The position numbers and the translations under genes were made by a program. From assembly GCA_036000705.1 (NCBI GenBank), contig DASYUY010000112.1, positions 48,083-112,082 on the forward strand: a stretch of 64,000 nt of DNA. The letters run 5' to 3'. The notes under the pieces are model-generated. The model searched no databases. It was not told the DNA's origin and worked only from the letters and a program-made list of their open reading frames with translations. This DNA is from CF-39 sp036000705. GTDB lineage: Bacteria > Chloroflexota > Limnocylindria > P2-11E. Positions within the stretch are counted from its first letter, which is position 1. Each line of letters starts with the position of its first letter. This document shows, in pieces, positions 25,495 through 33,299 of the stretch.

Positions 25495-26631
25495 GTGACA
25501 GAGCTCGCGGTAGGGCGCTTCGGCACGCTGGAGATCCATCCCGACATCGCACGCGCGATCGACGACCTCGGGTTCATGGCGCCGACCCCGGTGCAGCAGG
25601 AGGCCATCCCGGTGCTGCGCGCGGGTCGCGATCTGTTCGCGCAGGCGCAGACGGGCACCGGCAAGACCGCGGCGTTCGCGATCCCGATCATCGAACGCAT
25701 CGACCCCGACGAGAAGCGACCGCAGGCGCTGGTCGTCGTCCCGACGCGCGAGCTGGCCGTCCAGGTGACGCGCGAGTTCGGGGCGCTCGGTAAGTACCGC
25801 CACACGCACGAGGTCGCGATCTACGGCGGGGTGCCCTACGGACCGCAGGAGCGCGCTCTGCGGCGCGGAGTGCCGATCGTCATCGGGACGCCCGGCCGGC
25901 TGCTCGATCACATCGAGCGCGGAACGCTCTCGCTCGACGGGATCCGCGCAGTGGTGCTAGACGAGGGCGACCGTCTGCTCGACATGGGTTTCGCGCCGGA
26001 CGTGCGCAAGCTGCTGCGTCTGTGCCCGACGAAGCGCCAGACCGCGCTCTTCTCGGCCACGCTGTCGGGCGAGATCCGCGACCTCGCCCACCGCTTCACC
26101 AAGGATCCGGTGCAGATCGCGATCGATCCAGGGCAGCCCAACCTGGAGGCGATCGAGCAGGTCTACGTGGAGGTCCTCGATCAGGACAAGCCGAGAGCCC
26201 TCGCCGAGCTCCTGCGTCGCTGGGAGACCGACCAGGTCCTGGTGTTCCGCCACACCAAGCGCGGGGTCGACAAGCTCTACGACGATCTGAGACGCCGCGG
26301 ACAGAAGGTCGCGGCGATCCACGGCGACCTCTCGCAGCGCGAGCGTGAGCGGACGCTCGACCAGTTCCGCAGCGGCGAGATCAAAGTGCTGATCGCAACG
26401 AATCTCGCGGCGCGCGGTCTCCACATCGAGGACATCAGTCACGTCATCAACTACGACCTGCCCGAGGACGCGGAGACGTTCACGCACCGCGTCGGCCGCA
26501 CCGGGCGCGCCGGCGAGGCGGGGGTGGCGGTCACCTTCGTCGGCGAGTGGGACATCGACGAGTTCGAGCGCCTGCGTGACAAAGCTGGTGTGCCGTTCCG
26601 ACGCGAAGTGATGGAGCTCTACGGTCGCTAG
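25495..26631 (+). CDS. DEAD-box RNA helicase
   Basis: This 378-residue ATP-dependent RNA helicase has only the two-domain core and no C-terminal RNA-binding tail. Motifs in order are the Q motif (GFMAPTPVQQEAIP), Walker A AQTGTGKTAAF, PTRELAVQV, GTPGRLLDH, motif II VLDEGDRLLDMGF, SAT in ALFSATLSG, then ATNLAARGLHIEDI and HRVGRTGRAG. Motif II reads DEGD instead of DEAD, a conservative change that should retain Mg-ATP binding. It is followed after one base by the HIT protein gene. Confidence 0.93.
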   Translation: MTELAVGRFGTLEIHPDIARAIDDLGFMAPTPVQQEAIPVLRAGRDLFAQAQTGTGKTAAFAIPIIERIDPDEKRPQALVVVPTRELAVQVTREFGALGKYRHTHEVAIYGGVPYGPQERALRRGVPIVIGTPGRLLDHIERGTLSLDGIRAVVLDEGDRLLDMGFAPDVRKLLRLCPTKRQTALFSATLSGEIRDLAHRFTKDPVQIAIDPGQPNLEAIEQVYVEVLDQDKPRALAELLRRWETDQVLVFRHTKRGVDKLYDDLRRRGQKVAAIHGDLSQRERERTLDQFRSGEIKVLIATNLAARGLHIEDISHVINYDLPEDAETFTHRVGRTGRAGEAGVAVTFVGEWDIDEFERLRDKAGVPFRREVMELYGR

Positions 26632-26632
26632 G

Positions 26633-27049
26633 GTGGCCGACTGCGTGTTCTGCGCCGTCGTGGGCGGCGCGGAGCACCTCGCGGTCTATCGCGACGAGCA
26701 CGTCGTGGCCTTCCTCGACCACGCTCCAGTCTTCCCGGGTCACACGCTGATCGTGCCCGCGCAGCATTACCCCGCGCTCGACGACATGCCGGAGGGCGAG
26801 GTCGCTCCGCTGTTCCTGCTCGCGCGCCGCCTTTCGATCGCCTTCCGTACCGAGCTCGGCGCGGATGGCTCATTCATCGCGGTGAACACGCGTATCAGCC
26901 AGAGCGTGCCGCACGTCCATGTGCACACGGTTCCGCGGCGCAAGGGCGACGGGCTGTTCTCACCGGGCCGCGGGATGTGGATCCGACGGCGCTATGCGGC
27001 GGGTGAGGCAGATCAGATCGCGGCCACGCTGCGGAAGGCGCTCGCTTAG
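26633..27049 (+). CDS. HIT-family nucleotide hydrolase or transferase
   Basis: This 138-residue histidine-triad protein has DCVFCAVVGG at the N-terminus (a zinc-binding half-site is usual there), AFLDHAPVFPGHTLIVPAQH and the triad VPHVHVHTVPRR. Members hydrolyse AMP- or GMP-linked phosphoramidates or dinucleoside polyphosphates. GTG start one base after the helicase stop implies cotranscription. It converges on an M20 peptidase gene, the stops overlapping by four bases. Confidence 0.92.
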   Translation: MADCVFCAVVGGAEHLAVYRDEHVVAFLDHAPVFPGHTLIVPAQHYPALDDMPEGEVAPLFLLARRLSIAFRTELGADGSFIAVNTRISQSVPHVHVHTVPRRKGDGLFSPGRGMWIRRRYAAGEADQIAATLRKALA

Positions 27050-28383
27050 CCGACGAACTCCCGCGCCGTCTGTTCCCACAGCTCGCTCATGAGGCGAAGT
27101 GTCTCCTGGTCCACCCGCTCGTTGTGCCCATGGAACATCTTCGCGAACTGCCCGAACGGGATCTTCTCGCTCATCAGCCCGTAGCCGTACGACACGACGC
27201 CCTTACGGCGGAAGAAGCGCGCATCGGTCGCGCCCACGATCAGGAAGGGAACGGTGCTCGAGTCCGGGATGAGCCGCTGCGTGACGCGTGTGAGCGCGTC
27301 CCAGAGCGGTGTGCCGATCGGCGACGAGCTGGCCGGGTTGCTTCCCTCCTGCACGACCTCGACGTCCTTCCACAGGTCGCCGATCGCCTCGCGCAGCATC
27401 CTGCGCACGCCGTCGCCGTCGTCGCCGGGCAGGGTGCGGATGTCGAGATCGACCTCGGCGCTGTCGGGGATGACGTTCACCTTCACCCCGCCGTGCGCGA
27501 TGTTCGGCGAGAATGTGGTGCGCGTCGCCGCGTAGAACATCGGCTGCGTGCCCTCGGGCGCCCGCTCGAGCGCGAGGTCGAAGGCCGCGGGATTCGTCAG
27601 CGCCATCCGCTCGACGGTCCCGAGCTCGATGCCCTCGACGAACGCGCGCCACAGCTCCTGGAGATGGAGCGGCGCCTTGTATCGCGCGACGCGCGTGATG
27701 ATCTCGGACGCCTTCACCAGCGCGTTGTCGGATTTGAAGGGCATCGATCCGTGTCCCGGCGTGCCCTTCACGCGAAGGCGCGTCCACTGCGACCCCTTCT
27801 CCGCGGTCATGATCGGCAGCTTCGCCCCCTTCCCCATCGGGAAACGGGCGCCACCGAACTCGGTCACGAGGAAGTCGCTCTTCACGTCATCCCAGGCGTT
27901 CTCGGTGAGCCACTGCGCGCCGTACGTGCCGAGCGCCTCCTCGTCCGCGACGGCGGAGTAGATGAACGTGCCCTTCGGTCGGAATCCGGTCGTGAGAAGG
28001 TGGCGCACGGCGACCGCCATCGACGCCGTGACGTCGAGCATGTCGACCGCGCCGCGGCCCCACACCTCGCCGTCGATGAGCTCGGCGCCGAACGGATCGT
28101 GCCGCCAACCCGACCGGGTCACCGGGACGACGTCGGTGTGCCCCATGAAGTGCAGCGACGGCGCCTTCGGATCGCTCCCCTCGATACGCAGAACGAGGCT
28201 TCCGCGACCGGGCTGCGGCTCGTACCGTTCGATCTCGACGCCCGGCGCTTGGAGGTAGCTCGCGAGCGTCTCGACGCTGCGGACCTCGTGGCCGGACGAC
28301 GGCGTGCCATCGTTCACGCACTCGTTGCGGATGAGGTGCTGGAGGAGGTCGGTGGTCTCCTCCATCGAGGTCGCCATCGGCAC
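27046..28383 (-). CDS. M20/M25/M40-family metallopeptidase
   Basis: This 445-residue dizinc exopeptidase or deacylase is distinct from the two tandem M20D genes. The metal sites are SLHFMGHTDVVPV (His and catalytic Asp), EVWGRGAVDMLD (bridging Asp) and the general-base pair in SAVADEEALG. A late His in HGHNERVD completes the site. The lid domain (~195-330) is intact. Starts GTG 28383 or ATG 28377 are equally possible. It lies 48 bases beyond the APH-like kinase on the same strand and could be a distal member of the methionine operon. Confidence 0.9.
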   Translation of the reverse strand: MPMATSMEETTDLLQHLIRNECVNDGTPSSGHEVRSVETLASYLQAPGVEIERYEPQPGRGSLVLRIEGSDPKAPSLHFMGHTDVVPVTRSGWRHDPFGAELIDGEVWGRGAVDMLDVTASMAVAVRHLLTTGFRPKGTFIYSAVADEEALGTYGAQWLTENAWDDVKSDFLVTEFGGARFPMGKGAKLPIMTAEKGSQWTRLRVKGTPGHGSMPFKSDNALVKASEIITRVARYKAPLHLQELWRAFVEGIELGTVERMALTNPAAFDLALERAPEGTQPMFYAATRTTFSPNIAHGGVKVNVIPDSAEVDLDIRTLPGDDGDGVRRMLREAIGDLWKDVEVVQEGSNPASSSPIGTPLWDALTRVTQRLIPDSSTVPFLIVGATDARFFRRKGVVSYGYGLMSEKIPFGQFAKMFHGHNERVDQETLRLMSELWEQTAREFVG

Positions 28384-28431
28384 CAGTCTCGCTCAGGCCG
28401 CCGATGGGCGCACTCGGGCGGTCGCCCGCCT

Positions 28432-29586
28432 CTAACTCACGTCGACCTCGCGCGATAGCTCGCACAGGTAGCTCGTCTTCGCGGCTATCAGAGCGAGGAC
28501 GTCGCGGAACGGTACACCACGGCGCCGCGCGATCGCGTCCTCTTTGGCCACATCGCCGACCGCACCGAGCGGACCGAAGATGAAGCCCCATCGCGCGACG
28601 GCGTTGATGACGAATGCGCGGCGTAGATCCGTCGGGACGTCGCAGCCTGAGTCGCGCAGACCTTCCGCGTACCCGCGCAGGCACTCGCTCGTGAGCTCCG
28701 CGGGATCTCCCGTATCGCCGTGATAGAAGAGACTCGCGATGACGAGATGCGCGACCTCGGCGCCGAGCGGCGCGTGCCCGACGAACGACCAGTCGATGGC
28801 GACGGTCTCGACGCCGTGCCGTCCCGCGCGGCTGAGAATGTTCGCGCGGAACGCGTCCAAATGTGAAAGCACCAAGGGAAGTGCGTCCAGCGCGCGCCAC
28901 CAGCGGTCGTATTCAGCGAGCAAACGACGTAGGTCCGCTCGCGCCGTCGGCGGGAAGAGCTCGGCGGCCAGCGGTTGCGCCCACACTCGATCGTCCGCGA
29001 GGAGCGCGCCTCCCGTCCGCGTGAAGTACGCGACCCAGTCGCGTAGCCAGTTCCGCGAGAGCCAGGGGTAGTCAGGCGTAGGGCGGCCTGCGAGGTACAT
29101 CCCGTTGAAGCGACCGAGATGCCGCGCCGCGAGCGCATAGCGCGCCGTGTCCCACGCGACCGTCTCATCGACGACGTACTCCATCCAGAGCCACGCACTA
29201 TCGTCGTGGCGGTCCACGCCGAAGCAGCGCGGTGCCGCGAGTCCGGGCGGCAACGTATCAAGAAGGCCCGAAGCGTAGGCGTCGGCTTCGCGATCCCAGC
29301 GTAGGACTTCGCGCAACTTCTCTCGGTCGTCAAGGGCGATGTTCGCGAAATCCTCCTCACGCGGCGCACGACAGATCTTCAGCACGACCGACCATGAAAG
29401 GTCCTCGCCGCCGCTGCGCGCCGATCCCGCGACCCGGTACAGACCCTGGGAGACCGGATTGAACGCGGCGTAGCCGATCGGTGCCAGCGTCCACTCGCCC
29501 AGCGCGTCGATCGGACGGCAGAGCGCGCCCGCGACGACCGCTGTCAGCCGCTCGCGGTCGACCTCGGGCGCAGGAGCGTTCGCCAT
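28432..29586 (-). CDS. APH-fold phosphotransferase in the methionine gene run
   Basis: This 384-residue protein has a protein-kinase-like small-molecule kinase fold (aminoglycoside/choline/methylthioribose kinase superfamily). The catalytic loop is LSHLDAFRANIL, with Asp and Asn placed as in HxDxxxxN, and the metal-binding Asp is in VAIDWSFVG. The N-lobe Lys is in WSVVLKICRAP. It begins only 10 bases after the catalytic MetE-like gene on the same strand and so may come under the SAM riboswitch. A methionine-salvage role such as a methylthioribose-type kinase is possible but unproven. Resistance or choline kinase roles remain alternatives. Confidence 0.75.
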   Translation of the reverse strand: MANAPAPEVDRERLTAVVAGALCRPIDALGEWTLAPIGYAAFNPVSQGLYRVAGSARSGGEDLSWSVVLKICRAPREEDFANIALDDREKLREVLRWDREADAYASGLLDTLPPGLAAPRCFGVDRHDDSAWLWMEYVVDETVAWDTARYALAARHLGRFNGMYLAGRPTPDYPWLSRNWLRDWVAYFTRTGGALLADDRVWAQPLAAELFPPTARADLRRLLAEYDRWWRALDALPLVLSHLDAFRANILSRAGRHGVETVAIDWSFVGHAPLGAEVAHLVIASLFYHGDTGDPAELTSECLRGYAEGLRDSGCDVPTDLRRAFVINAVARWGFIFGPLGAVGDVAKEDAIARRRGVPFRDVLALIAAKTSYLCELSREVDVS

Positions 29587-29596
29587 GCCGGTATGG

Positions 29597-30586
29597 TCAG
29601 GCCGGCATGGCCTGCCGCGCGAGCTCCTTGCGCACGAGCTTGGTCGCCTCGACGACCACCCGGCACTTCTCCTCGGACTCCTCGACGGTGCGCGTCTTCA
29701 GCCCGCAGTCGGGATGCGGCAGCAGGCGCTCCTTCGACACATACCGCAGGCCTTTACGGATGCCCTCCGCGGCCGTCGCGACCGTTTCGGTCTCGTGCGA
29801 GTGCACGTCGACGATGCCGATCGCGAGCTCTTTGGTGAACGGATAGCGGTCGAACAGCTCCAGCCACCGGTAGCCGTAGTTCGCCATCGCGAGGTCGAGC
29901 TGATCGACCGGCAGGTCGAGGACCCTCGGATAGATCGCCGCGAAGTCGCCGTAGCAGATGTGTGAGATGGTCTTCGCGTCGAGGTTCTGCGTCACGATGC
30001 CCATCGCCTCGATCGCGATGTCGATCTCCTCGGGCCGCGCGTGGATCGCCGGCTCGTCGATCTGGATGTAGCGCGCGCCCGCGGCCTGCAGATCCTCGGC
30101 CTCCTGGCGTACGACCTCGGCGAGCGCGAGCGCGGCGTCGCGACGCGTGCGGTACGCCTCGTTGTACGACCAGTCGAGCAGCGTGTACGGCCCCGTCAGC
30201 ATCCCCTTCACCGGACGGTCGGTGAGCGACTGCGTGTAGCGGAACCAGTCGACGGTCATCGGCTTCGGACGTCCGACCTTCGAGGCGATGATCGGCTTGT
30301 GGTAGTAGCGGTTGCCGTACGAGCGCACGAGGCCGCCAAGGCGGAAGCCCTCGAGACGCTCCGCGAAGTACGCGACCATGTCGCCGCGGTACATCTCGCC
30401 GTCGACGAGGAGGTCGATGTCGAGACGCTCCTGCCGGCGGATCCACTCCTCGGTCGCCTTTCGCTCGAGCTCGAACAGCTCGGCGCCTCCGAGCTTCCCA
30501 CGCGCGTTCGCGTTACGAGCTTTCTGCAGGTAGTCGGGCTTGCCGAACGAGCCGACGCTCGTCGTCAGCAGCACCTGATCGCTCAT
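29597..30586 (-). CDS. Short MetE-like methionine synthase, catalytic zinc domain
   Basis: This 329-residue protein corresponds to the C-terminal catalytic half of cobalamin-independent methionine synthase. Zinc and substrate residues are present: ISHICYGDF supplies His-x-Cys and PHPDCGLKTR supplies the second Cys; YIQIDEPAIH holds the homocysteine-binding aspartate region. It is a single-domain 'core-MetE' form, shorter than the ~750-residue E. coli enzyme. Its ATG overlaps the stop of the zinc-less paralogue (ATGA), and metF lies upstream, so methyl transfer to homocysteine is the likely job. The methyl donor (methyl-folate or a methyl-corrinoid, as in some core-MetEs) cannot be read from sequence. 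Confidence 0.85.
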   Translation of the reverse strand: MSDQVLLTTSVGSFGKPDYLQKARNANARGKLGGAELFELERKATEEWIRRQERLDIDLLVDGEMYRGDMVAYFAERLEGFRLGGLVRSYGNRYYHKPIIASKVGRPKPMTVDWFRYTQSLTDRPVKGMLTGPYTLLDWSYNEAYRTRRDAALALAEVVRQEAEDLQAAGARYIQIDEPAIHARPEEIDIAIEAMGIVTQNLDAKTISHICYGDFAAIYPRVLDLPVDQLDLAMANYGYRWLELFDRYPFTKELAIGIVDVHSHETETVATAAEGIRKGLRYVSKERLLPHPDCGLKTRTVEESEEKCRVVVEATKLVRKELARQAMPA

Positions 30587-31545
30587 GCCTTCACCCCTCC
30601 CGTCGCGTGCGCGGCCGCGACCAGCGCCTTCAGTTTCTGCACCGCGATGTCGTGCGGCAGGTATTCGAGCCCGGTCGTTGGGGCGAGCCAGAGGTAATCC
30701 GCCGGGATCTGCCGCAGCGCCGCCTCGATGAGACCCGCGAGCTCGCGCTCGGTTTCGACACGCGTGTTGCGGGCGTCAACGACGCCCAGGACCACCGTTT
30801 GACGCAGCGCGTTGAGCTTCTCGAGAACGTGCGTCTCGCGGCTCCGCACGTCGATGCCGACCTGCGCGACGGGGAAGGCGGCGAGCGCGTCGAGCAGCGG
30901 ATCGGCCGGAAAGAAGAACGTCTGCAACGCGAGCGGCACACCGGCAGCAGCGAGCCGCTCGATGGCGGCGCGCGCAAGCGCGAAGTGCTCCGGATGCGCG
31001 ACGAGCGCAGGCTCCTCGACGTCCACGAGGGTCGCGCCGGCCGCGCCGAGGGCGCGGATCTCCGTCGCGAGCGCGTCCGCCACCGCGAGGGTGCGATCTT
31101 CGAGCGACCGGTAATGGCGATCCTCGGCGAGGGTCGCGAATGTCAGCGGCCCGCAGACGGCGGCCTTGAACTGACCGCGAGCGATCGCGCGCGCGAATTC
31201 GTAGTCGCGGACGAGCGTCCGTCCATCGGTCGCGATCGGTCCGGTGATGACCGGTTGCCGGAAGTAGGTGTTGTTGTCGTAGAAGCGCTCAAGCGGTCCG
31301 CGCTGGCAGCCATGCCATGCGCGCGCGAACGGAGCGAGCATGTCGTCCCAACGGATCTGCCCGTCGTTGACGACGTCGATGCCCGCCCAGTCGAGCTCGC
31401 CGATCGCCCACCGCGTCGTCTCGTCGAGCACGCCAGAGAGACCACCGGCGTCGAGCTCGCCGCGGTCGTGTCGATGCAGGGCACTGCGCAGCTCCTGGTT
31501 CTCGTCCGAGATCTTCGGGTGCGCACCGATGACGGTGGTCTTCAC
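30583..31545 (-). CDS. MetE-like protein lacking zinc ligands
   Basis: This is a 320-residue paralogue of the next gene with the same UROD/MetE barrel (VDVEEPALVAHPEHF; SRETHVLEKLNAL). However, the positions of the zinc ligands are altered: the His-x-Cys segment reads LALQTFFFPAD and the Cys-Gly-Leu segment reads APTTGLEYLP. It therefore resembles the non-catalytic N-terminal half of full-length MetE. With the zinc-bearing gene it may form a split, two-subunit enzyme. GTG at 31545 is chosen because AAGGAG lies just upstream and GTGA overlaps the metF stop. Confidence 0.8.
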   Translation of the reverse strand: MKTTVIGAHPKISDENQELRSALHRHDRGELDAGGLSGVLDETTRWAIGELDWAGIDVVNDGQIRWDDMLAPFARAWHGCQRGPLERFYDNNTYFRQPVITGPIATDGRTLVRDYEFARAIARGQFKAAVCGPLTFATLAEDRHYRSLEDRTLAVADALATEIRALGAAGATLVDVEEPALVAHPEHFALARAAIERLAAAGVPLALQTFFFPADPLLDALAAFPVAQVGIDVRSRETHVLEKLNALRQTVVLGVVDARNTRVETERELAGLIEAALRQIPADYLWLAPTTGLEYLPHDIAVQKLKALVAAAHATGGVKA

Positions 31546-32462
31546 GGGCTGGACTCCTTCACTTTCGGTCGTGGCAACAGACCCGCGCGCTCCACGAGGA
31601 GCGGGACCGCTTCGGGCCATTCGATCGCGTAGAGGTGCACCCCGCGGACACCGGGAAGGGCGCGGAGCGACTTCACCATCTCGACGGCGATGGCGATCCC
31701 CTCCTGCTCACCGTCGGCCGCTTTCTTGAGCCGCTCGATGAGCTGCTGACCGAGCGTGACGCCGGAAACACGCGCGAGGCGCTCGGCCTGTTCCGCGGAG
31801 CGCAGGATGAGAACGCCGGCGATGACCGCGGCCTCGCGCCCACCGCCGACGCGTCGCAGTTCGGCGAGCCACTGACTGAAGGTCGCGAGATCGAAGACCG
31901 GCTGCGTCTGCAGGAAGTCGGCCCCGGAGTTGATCTTCTCGACGGTCCGCTCGAGATCGGCGGACATCGGCTTCGCGAAGGGCGACGCCGTCGCCCCGAT
32001 GAAGTACTCGGGCGCCTGCTTGATCTCGTCGCCGGACAGGAATCGGTGCTCGTCGCGCATGGTCACGGCCATCTTCACCAGACCGACGCCGTCGAGATCC
32101 TTGACGTGCACGGCATCGGGGTGATTGCCATGCCTCGGGTCGTCGCCGCTCATGAACAGGAAATTGGGGAGATCCAAAGCGGCCGCGCCGAGCAGATCGG
32201 CCTGCAGCGCGATGCGGTTCCGGTCGCGGCCGGTGATCTGGACGATCGGCTCGACGCCCGCCTCGCGCACGAGGACCGCGGCCGGGATCGCGGCCATCGC
32301 CGCGACGCCACGGTTGCTGTCGGTGACGTTGACCGCGTCGACGCTGCCCTTCAGCACCGCGGCGCGGCGCTTCACCGCCGTTCCCGATGCGCTCTTGGGC
32401 GGGTTGAGCTCGGCGGTCACGACGAACTCGCCCTGCCGGAGGAGCGCTGCCAGGTTGCCCAA
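31542..32462 (-). CDS. metF: Methylenetetrahydrofolate reductase
   Basis: This 306-residue flavoprotein reduces 5,10-methylene-THF to 5-methyl-THF, the methyl donor for methionine. Seen are VTAELNPPKSASG at the start, VNVTDSNRG, VQITGRDRNRIALQADLLGAAAL, FMSGDDPRHGNHP and DFLQTQPVFD, all standard MTHFR positions. The TTG start at 32462 lies within the T run of the riboswitch terminator, and its ribosome site (GGAGAGG) is in the terminator's 3' arm, so SAM would switch off both transcription and initiation. It is first in metF, zinc-less MetE, MetE, APH kinase order. Confidence 0.92.
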   Translation of the reverse strand: MGNLAALLRQGEFVVTAELNPPKSASGTAVKRRAAVLKGSVDAVNVTDSNRGVAAMAAIPAAVLVREAGVEPIVQITGRDRNRIALQADLLGAAALDLPNFLFMSGDDPRHGNHPDAVHVKDLDGVGLVKMAVTMRDEHRFLSGDEIKQAPEYFIGATASPFAKPMSADLERTVEKINSGADFLQTQPVFDLATFSQWLAELRRVGGGREAAVIAGVLILRSAEQAERLARVSGVTLGQQLIERLKKAADGEQEGIAIAVEMVKSLRALPGVRGVHLYAIEWPEAVPLLVERAGLLPRPKVKESSP

Positions 32463-32493
32463 AAAACGACCTCTCCATCGTCAAGAGAAGTCG
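32461..32493 (-). terminator. Intrinsic terminator of the SAM-I riboswitch
   Basis: On the minus strand CGACTTCTC pairs with GAGAGGTCG (nine pairs, one G-U) around a 9-base loop and is followed by six T. The last T residues are part of the metF TTG start and the 3' arm includes its Shine-Dalgarno. The 5' arm can pair instead with the P1 3' strand (GAGAGAGGGTCG, one bulge) as an antiterminator. Confidence 0.88.
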
Positions 32494-32512
32494 CCCTCTA
32501 CGGGTCGACCCT

Positions 32513-32618
32513 CTCTCATCTTTCCCTGTTCTACAGGGCCGGAGTTGGCACCGTAGCGGGCCTCCGCTGGTTGCCGAGGCGTCATCGGGCCGGTCCCTCA
32601 GCCTCTTCTGGATGAAAG
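32513..32618 (-). promoter_or_regulatory. SAM-I (S-box) riboswitch aptamer
   Basis: Minus-strand P1 forms from CTTTCATC (32618-32611) and GATGAGAG (32520-32513). Between them are AGAAGAGG...GAGGGACCGGCCCGATGA, GGCAACC, a P3 hairpin AGCGG/CCGCT, GGTGCCAACTCC and a P4 hairpin CCCTG/CAGGG, all canonical S-box elements. SAM binding should stabilise P1, free the terminator arm and repress metF and the downstream methionine genes. Confidence 0.93.
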
Positions 32619-32672
32619 GGGATCGCGTATGAACTTTCGTGAAATCGTAGCACGTACACTCTCGCCGTTCCC

Positions 32673-33299
32673 ATGACCAAACGGCTCGTCGACCGGACCC
32701 TACGCGCGTTCACCGACGACCTGTCCTCCGATGCACCGGTGCCCGGCGGAGGCAGTGCCGCGGCGTACGCGGGCGCGCTCGGAGCGGCCCTCGCGGCCAT
32801 GGTCGCGCGCATCGCCGCACGCAAGTCGGAAGACGGCTGGTTCGCCGACTACGTGGCGGAGATGGACAACCTCCGGGCGGACTTCCTGCGACTCGTGGAC
32901 GACGACAGCGCGGCGTACGCGGGCGTCGCGGATGCGATGAAGCTGCCGAAGTCGACCGACGACGAGAAGCACGAGCGCACCGAACGCATCCAATCGGCGC
33001 TCCTCGCGGCGTCGCGCGTCCCGCTCGAGGTCGCGAAGACAAGCCGTCGGCTGCTCGACGCGTGCGAGCGCGGGATCGCGAAGGCGACGCCATCGACGGC
33101 GAGCGACATCGGGGTCGGAGCGCTCATGGCCGAGGCCGCCCTGCGGGGCGCGTCGCTCAACGTGATGATCAACCTCGCCTCGGTCAAGGACCCCGCGCAG
33201 GTGAAGGCGCTCTCGGAGGACCTCGACCGCGCGCTCGACGGCGCCGAAGTGCAGCTCAAACGGATCACGGATTTCGTCGAGACGCGCATCGCGCGCTGA
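32673..33299 (+). CDS. Cyclodeaminase/cyclohydrolase-family protein (FchA-like)
   Basis: This 208-residue helical protein belongs to the formiminotetrahydrofolate cyclodeaminase/methenyl-THF cyclohydrolase (FchA) family. The signature SSDAPVPGGGSAAAYAGALGAAL at residues 18-40 binds folate; VARIAARK and a C-terminal TASDIGVGALMAEAALRGASLNV are also typical. There is no formiminotransferase domain and no Hut context. Because its stop overlaps the folD start and that FolD lacks cyclohydrolase residues, methenyl-THF cyclohydrolase is the best-supported role. TACACT lies 18 bases before ATG. It is divergent from the riboswitch-controlled metF operon. Confidence 0.88.
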   Translation: MTKRLVDRTLRAFTDDLSSDAPVPGGGSAAAYAGALGAALAAMVARIAARKSEDGWFADYVAEMDNLRADFLRLVDDDSAAYAGVADAMKLPKSTDDEKHERTERIQSALLAASRVPLEVAKTSRRLLDACERGIAKATPSTASDIGVGALMAEAALRGASLNVMINLASVKDPAQVKALSEDLDRALDGAEVQLKRITDFVETRIAR

